Positions 44,274 through 48,239 of a DNA stretch of 48,239 nt are shown here, piece by piece (within the stretch, counting starts at the first letter, position 1; each line of letters starts with the position of its first letter). The translations under genes and the position numbers were made by a program. The stretch comes from Acidobacteriota bacterium (GTDB taxonomy: Bacteria > Actinomycetota > Thermoleophilia > Gaiellales > Gaiellaceae), in NCBI GenBank assembly GCA_028876365.1, contig JAGWRZ010000059.1, positions 1-48,239 of the forward strand, read 5' to 3'. The notes beneath the pieces were generated by a model. The model had not been told where the DNA came from, made no database searches, and saw only the letters and a program-made list of their open reading frames with translations.

Positions 44274-46443
44274 GCTGCACGCCGAGCTGGCGCTTGTCGC
44301 CGCGGTGGTCGTAGTCGTCGGGGACGAACTTCTTCGCCACCGCGAAGTGCACCGCGAACCCGCCCGCGGGGACGCGCAGCCACAGGATCTTGCTCTGGAG
44401 GTTGCCGATGCTCCCGTTCACCGTCTTCGTCGTCTGCACGAGCGCCGGCTGCTGGTCGACGATCTTCATCGTGCCGAGCGCGATCTGCACCTTCGTCGGC
44501 GGGATCGGATAGTTCTCGGGACGCGAGTACGCGATGCGGAGCCAGCCGGCGGGGCCGCCGTACCGGAAGTAGTTGCTGTCGCTCGCGGACGTCCAGCCGT
44601 CCGCGTAGATCCCCATGCAGTCGCTGACCATCCGGTCGGGCTGGTCGAGCTTGACGAGCTCCCAGCGGAGGACGAGGCCGCCGGCCCGGTACGGATGCGA
44701 GGCGACGGGCTTCCCGGCGAGCCGGATGCACGGCAGGTCCTCGACCGCGTACGCGTTGCGCCAGGCGCCCGCCTGGATGTCGTTGCCCTGGTAGAGGACC
44801 CCGGTGCGCGTGAAGTTCGGGCCGCCCGCGAGGCCGGGGCCGCCCAGGGTGCCGTCGAGGCTCGAGACGCGCGTGATCGACCGGTTCCAGAACTCGAGCA
44901 GCCACTCCGGGTTCTGGTCGACCTCCTCCTGCCCGATGTAGAGCGTCGAGGCGCCGCCGGTCGCGTCGTCCACCCACGTGAACGGACGCTTCAGCGTCTC
45001 CGCCGCACCGCGGGCGATCGAGTTCGTCCCCGCCGCGGCGGCCAGCTCGCCGGTGAAGTTCCAGCCGATCACGCCGACGGCGGCGGCGGCGAGCACCGCG
45101 GTCGCAACGCGCGTGCGGCCGCGAAGGAACGCCGGCGCCGCGAGGACGAGCACGGAGATCGCGCTCATGAGGATGAGAAGCACGCGGACGAAGCCGGGCG
45201 TCCAGCCGATGTCGCGATTCGCCTGCTCCACGATCGCGAAGCCCAGCGAGTCGGAGTAGAGCTGCACGCCCATCTGATAGGGGTACTGGGTCACGTGGTA
45301 GAGCGCGTACGCGACGAGGTAGAGCGTGTACGCGCCCGCGGCGGCCAGGCCGATCCAGCTGACGCGTCGCCGCGAGAGCACGAGCGCCGTCCCGATGAAG
45401 AGCAGCGGCGCGATGTACATGAGATTGCGCTCCTCGACGCGCGTCGCGAACGTGGTCGAGAGATACGCCGCCTTGATCGCGGTGTAGAGGCCGAACGCGA
45501 TGATCGACGCCCCCGCGACCGAACGGAAGATGCGCAGCTCGCGGCTCGCCTGCTCGCCCTTCGCGCGGAAGAGCGCGGCGAGGCCGGCCGTGAACGGCAG
45601 CACGCCCATGCCGATGGCGAGGGCGCCGGCCGCCCAGTCGCCCTGGATGATCTGGCGGTGCTTGTAGGCCCGCGTCACCGTCTGGATCTCGTTGGAATGC
45701 CGGCTGGCGATGCCGGTCAGGACGAAGATCGCGCCGAAGACGAGGACGATCGCGCCGACCCAGTCGCCGGTCGACCAGTGCGCCCGCCACCGCCGGGCGG
45801 GCTCGCTCGACCAGGCGAGGAAGATCCCCGCCAGCGCGAACGTCGCGGGAACGACGGCGAGCTCGGTGCGGACGACGGGAGCGAAGAGCGAGGCGACGAT
45901 CGCGCCGACGATCCATCCCCGTGTGCGCGTGAAGAACGCCTTGGCGATGAGGTAGAAGCAGAGCGCGGCGTACGGATACGCGATCGGCTCCTCGACGAGG
46001 TAGGAGGAGTACGCGAGCGACGGGATCGCGGCCGCGCCGGCGGCCGCGAAGAGGGCGGCGGTCTTGCCGACGATCATGCGCGCGAGGGCGTACGTGGGGA
46101 AGACGACAGCCACCATGATCAGCACGTCCACGTACTTGATCGCCGCGTAGGCGGCGGCGACGCTGTGGATGTGCCAGAAGAGCGAGGTGAGGTACGGGTA
46201 GAGCGCGTAGACGGTCTGCGGCGTCCCGCGCTGGGCCGCGTGGCCGGTGGCGGCGATCGAGCGCCCGAGCTGCGTGAACTTGAGCTCGTCGCCGAAGAGC
46301 CACGGCGTCGGACGCCGCCAGGCCTCGACGATGTACACCGCCGACAGCCAGACGTAGACGCTCGCGAGCGGGACGGCGTCGAGGAGCCGGTCGCTGAGCG
46401 TCGCGGAACGTACGCCCGCGCGCGACGATGCGAGGCTGCTCAC
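44236..46443 (-). CDS. GT-C-like membrane glycosyltransferase with C-terminal soluble domain
   Basis: A 735-residue polytopic protein, paralogue of the membrane half of the fusion at 36581. FGDELKFTQLGRSIA near 50-64 gives the acidic first-loop residues of GT-C enzymes, EERNLMYIAPLLFI near 330 matches EERNLFYLMPLLVI in the fusion, and WVDDATGG to LLEFWNRSITRVSSL near 500-535 matches WIDDAVGR to ENEFWNRSVDRVYGL. About ten helices precede a 240-residue extracytoplasmic domain. It would move a sugar from polyprenyl phosphate to the exported glycan (inference). GTG 46443 makes a GTGA overlap with the WecA/CapD fusion stop; a much longer upstream frame is shadow. Confidence 0.72.
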   Translation of the reverse strand: MSSLASSRAGVRSATLSDRLLDAVPLASVYVWLSAVYIVEAWRRPTPWLFGDELKFTQLGRSIAATGHAAQRGTPQTVYALYPYLTSLFWHIHSVAAAYAAIKYVDVLIMVAVVFPTYALARMIVGKTAALFAAAGAAAIPSLAYSSYLVEEPIAYPYAALCFYLIAKAFFTRTRGWIVGAIVASLFAPVVRTELAVVPATFALAGIFLAWSSEPARRWRAHWSTGDWVGAIVLVFGAIFVLTGIASRHSNEIQTVTRAYKHRQIIQGDWAAGALAIGMGVLPFTAGLAALFRAKGEQASRELRIFRSVAGASIIAFGLYTAIKAAYLSTTFATRVEERNLMYIAPLLFIGTALVLSRRRVSWIGLAAAGAYTLYLVAYALYHVTQYPYQMGVQLYSDSLGFAIVEQANRDIGWTPGFVRVLLILMSAISVLVLAAPAFLRGRTRVATAVLAAAAVGVIGWNFTGELAAAAGTNSIARGAAETLKRPFTWVDDATGGASTLYIGQEEVDQNPEWLLEFWNRSITRVSSLDGTLGGPGLAGGPNFTRTGVLYQGNDIQAGAWRNAYAVEDLPCIRLAGKPVASHPYRAGGLVLRWELVKLDQPDRMVSDCMGIYADGWTSASDSNYFRYGGPAGWLRIAYSRPENYPIPPTKVQIALGTMKIVDQQPALVQTTKTVNGSIGNLQSKILWLRVPAGGFAVHFAVAKKFVPDDYDHRGDKRQLGVQLTYDWYSTRPHR

Positions 46444-48239
46444 TCGGCAGCGATGCCGAGCGGGACGGCGTGCGTGACTTCGATCTCCCGGCGCACGAAG
46501 CTGCACGGTACAGCAGCCCGCCGGCACGCCTCCAGCACTGCGTCGAGACGCTCCCGCGGGGCGCCTGGGATCGTGACGAAGACGGCGTCCGGGGCGAGCC
46601 GTCCGACCGCCCAGCCGATGTCGTCGAGGCTGCCGACGATGGAGACGCCCTGAATACGGCGCCGGCGGAGCCCGTCGTCGTCGTCGACGAACCCGACGAC
46701 GCGCTCGCCCGGAGTCTCGCGCAGCTCGCGGAGCAGGCTGCGCCCGCTCCGGCCCGCGCCGACGATGAGCACGCGCCGCTGGTCGCCGCGGCCGACGAGC
46801 GCCGAGAGGCCCCGCGCGAGCGCGCGCTCCCAGAAGCGCGACACGCCGATGAGGAACGTGCACAGGAGCACGTCGATGAGGTAGACGCTGCGCGGGAAGC
46901 CGTTGAACGGCACCGTCGCCCAGGTGAAGAGGAACGCGGTGACCTCGGAGAGGACGCAGGCGGCGACGATGCTCGCGGCATCGCGCGCGCCCGCGTACCG
47001 CCAGACGCCGCGGTACATCCCGAAGCCGATGAAGAAGATGTAGCGGGCGACGAGGAGCGCGGGAAGCGAGCGGTCGAAGACGTGCCGCTGCCACACGACG
47101 CCCGTTCCCTCGAGGCGGATGATGAACGCGGCCGTGAACGACGCGGTGATGAGGAGGAAGTCGACGATCACCTCGACGAGGCGTCGCCGGTGGACGAGCA
47201 GGGAGGCGAGGAAGCCCGGTGCGGCATCGCTCGCCGGCGGCCGGTTCACGTCTGCGAGATAGCTGCCGAACTGGAGGAGGAACGCGAACGTGACGAGGAC
47301 GCCGAAGAGCGTGACGCGGGTGTCGTCCAGGACCTTGTAGGCGAGGCTCGTCAGCCCGAGGGCGGCGGACACGCCGGTGAGGAGGACGACCGCGCGCTTG
47401 TCCGAGAGGCCCTCGTACACGAGGCGGTGCGAGGTGTGGTCGCGGCCGCCCTGGGTCACCGGGCGCCCTTCGATCAGCCGGACGACGGTGACGAGCGTCG
47501 TGTCGAGGATCGGCACGGCGAGGACGAGCAGCGGCAGGAGGAGCGTCGCGACGGTCGAGCCGGCGACGGTCCAGGCGGACGCGAGCCCGAGCGACCCGAG
47601 CGCGAACCCGAGCACCTGGCTGCCGCTGTCGCCCATGAACACGGACGCGGGGCCGCGCAGACGGAGGTTGTACGGCAGGAAGCCGAGGCACGCGAAGCAG
47701 ACCGCGAGCGCGATGAGCGCGATCATGCCGTCGGGGTGGATCGTGAACGCGTCGATCGCGAAGAACGCGCACGCCACCGTCGCGAGCGAGGCGGCGAGCC
47801 CGTCCATGTTGTCGAGCAGGTTGAACGCGTTCGTCATCCCGAGGAGCCAGAACACGGCGAGCGCGGTGGCGGCGATGCCGTTCGAGATGATGTGGACGCG
47901 GTCGCCCGACCAGATGACGAGCGCGGCGGCGCCGCCCTGCGCTGCGAGCTTCGCGAGCGGCGGCAGGCCGTAGAGGTCGTCGGTCAGGCCCGCCGCGAAC
48001 ACGAGCGTGACCGCCCCGAACACGCCGAGGAACTGCTCGTTGGCGTGGAAGGCGCCGACCGCGACCGCGGCCCAGAGGCCGATGCTGAAGCCGGCGAAGA
48101 TCCCGATGCCGCCGATGCTCGGCGTCGGGGCGCTGCTCCAGCGGTCGGCCGAGGGGATCGCGATCAGGCGACTCGCCGCTGGCGAGTGGAGCAGGAGCCA
48201 GATCACCGCCGAGGCTGCCGGCAGCGCGACGATCGCGAC
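46440..48239 (-). CDS. Fusion: WecA/MraY-like sugar-1-P transferase + CapD/FlaA1-type N-terminal domain (5' end cut)
   Basis: The right edge cuts this gene; the frame is open to 48239 and the first in-frame GTG in the window (48206) is probably internal. The first module is a polyprenyl-phosphate HexNAc-1-phosphate transferase: AGLTDDLYG (D-D), NAFNLLDNMDGLAA, FMGDSGSQVLGF and HTSHRLVYEGLS carry its metal and substrate residues. From about 47240 down, four helices and a Rossmann module (VLIVGAGRSGRSLLREL, GFVDDDDG, VSIVGSLDDI) match the N-terminal part of CapD/PglF/WbpM proteins, but the catalytic SDR epimerase/dehydratase domain is absent. The protein thus joins an initiator to a non-catalytic sensing-type module. 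GTGA-coupled to the GT-C gene downstream. Confidence 0.82.
   Translation of the reverse strand, partial: VAIVALPAASAVIWLLLHSPAASRLIAIPSADRWSSAPTPSIGGIGIFAGFSIGLWAAVAVGAFHANEQFLGVFGAVTLVFAAGLTDDLYGLPPLAKLAAQGGAAALVIWSGDRVHIISNGIAATALAVFWLLGMTNAFNLLDNMDGLAASLATVACAFFAIDAFTIHPDGMIALIALAVCFACLGFLPYNLRLRGPASVFMGDSGSQVLGFALGSLGLASAWTVAGSTVATLLLPLLVLAVPILDTTLVTVVRLIEGRPVTQGGRDHTSHRLVYEGLSDKRAVVLLTGVSAALGLTSLAYKVLDDTRVTLFGVLVTFAFLLQFGSYLADVNRPPASDAAPGFLASLLVHRRRLVEVIVDFLLITASFTAAFIIRLEGTGVVWQRHVFDRSLPALLVARYIFFIGFGMYRGVWRYAGARDAASIVAACVLSEVTAFLFTWATVPFNGFPRSVYLIDVLLCTFLIGVSRFWERALARGLSALVGRGDQRRVLIVGAGRSGRSLLRELRETPGERVVGFVDDDDGLRRRRIQGVSIVGSLDDIGWAVGRLAPDAVFVTIPGAPRERLDAVLEACRRAAVPCSFVRREIEVTHAVPLGIAAE

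Overview
The window is one continuous surface-polysaccharide biosynthesis locus: 43 protein-coding genes, no RNA genes, no insertion sequences and no CRISPR array. The DNA is strongly GC-rich with G/C-dominated third codon positions, many GTG starts and Ala/Arg-rich proteins. Genes are packed with ATGA/GTGA overlaps. The chain-length protein has no fused tyrosine kinase, no outer-membrane exporter is seen, and most transcription units seem to begin with a bare TANNNT -10 box 6-9 nt before the start codon, as in leaderless actinobacterial genes. I infer an actinomycetote, perhaps Thermoleophilia (Gaiella/Solirubrobacter-like). The class-level guess is tentative.

Layout. (1) 1-4220, plus: end of a PQQ-type beta-propeller gene, CapI-like epimerase, Wzz-like co-polymerase, GT2 and GT87-like membrane glycosyltransferase. 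(2) 4121-5377, minus: membrane glycosyltransferase-like protein. (3) 5452-7594, plus: UDP-xylose synthase and a secreted clan-A glycosidase. (4) 7569-11061, minus: Wzy/WaaL-like polymerase, GalE-like epimerase, GT4. (5) 11114-22781, plus: Wzx-like flippase followed by ten genes (six GT4 enzymes, an epimerase, a PLP sugar aminotransferase, a polysaccharide deacetylase, a GNAT). (6) 22751-25686, minus: AsnB-type amidotransferase and a GT4. (7) 25685-30194, plus: small deacetylase-like protein, WbaP-like initiating sugar-phosphate transferase, CgeB-like GT, GT2 plus DUF2304. (8) 30178-32777, minus: Fcl-like reductase and a GT-C-like membrane protein. (9) 32797-44273, plus: second flippase, GDP-mannose dehydratase, a 104-aa protein, GT4, a GT4/GT-C fusion, three tandem GT4 paralogues, a WbbL-like GT2 and a methyltransferase. 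(10) 44236-right edge, minus: GT-C-like protein and a WecA-like/CapD-N fusion.

How it works together (inference from families). Local enzymes could make UDP-galacturonate, UDP-xylose, UDP-Gal/GalNAc, an amino sugar (acetylated by the GNAT) and a GDP-6-deoxyhexose such as GDP-fucose. Repeat units would be started on undecaprenyl phosphate by WbaP-like or WecA-like enzymes, extended by about 17 cytoplasmic GT domains, flipped by either flippase, polymerised by the Wzy-like protein under Wzz control, decorated outside by five polyprenyl-phosphate-sugar-dependent membrane GTs, and trimmed by the deacetylase and glycosidase. Two initiators plus two flippases suggest two interleaved glycan pathways. 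UDP-glucose dehydrogenase and GDP-mannose pyrophosphorylase are not in the window.

Architecture. All five convergent gene pairs overlap at their 3' ends. Two divergent pairs share palindromic -10 regions (52 and 19 bp between start codons), and a third pair has interlocked ATG codons. No intergenic gap exceeds 74 bp, so no long stretch lacks a gene.
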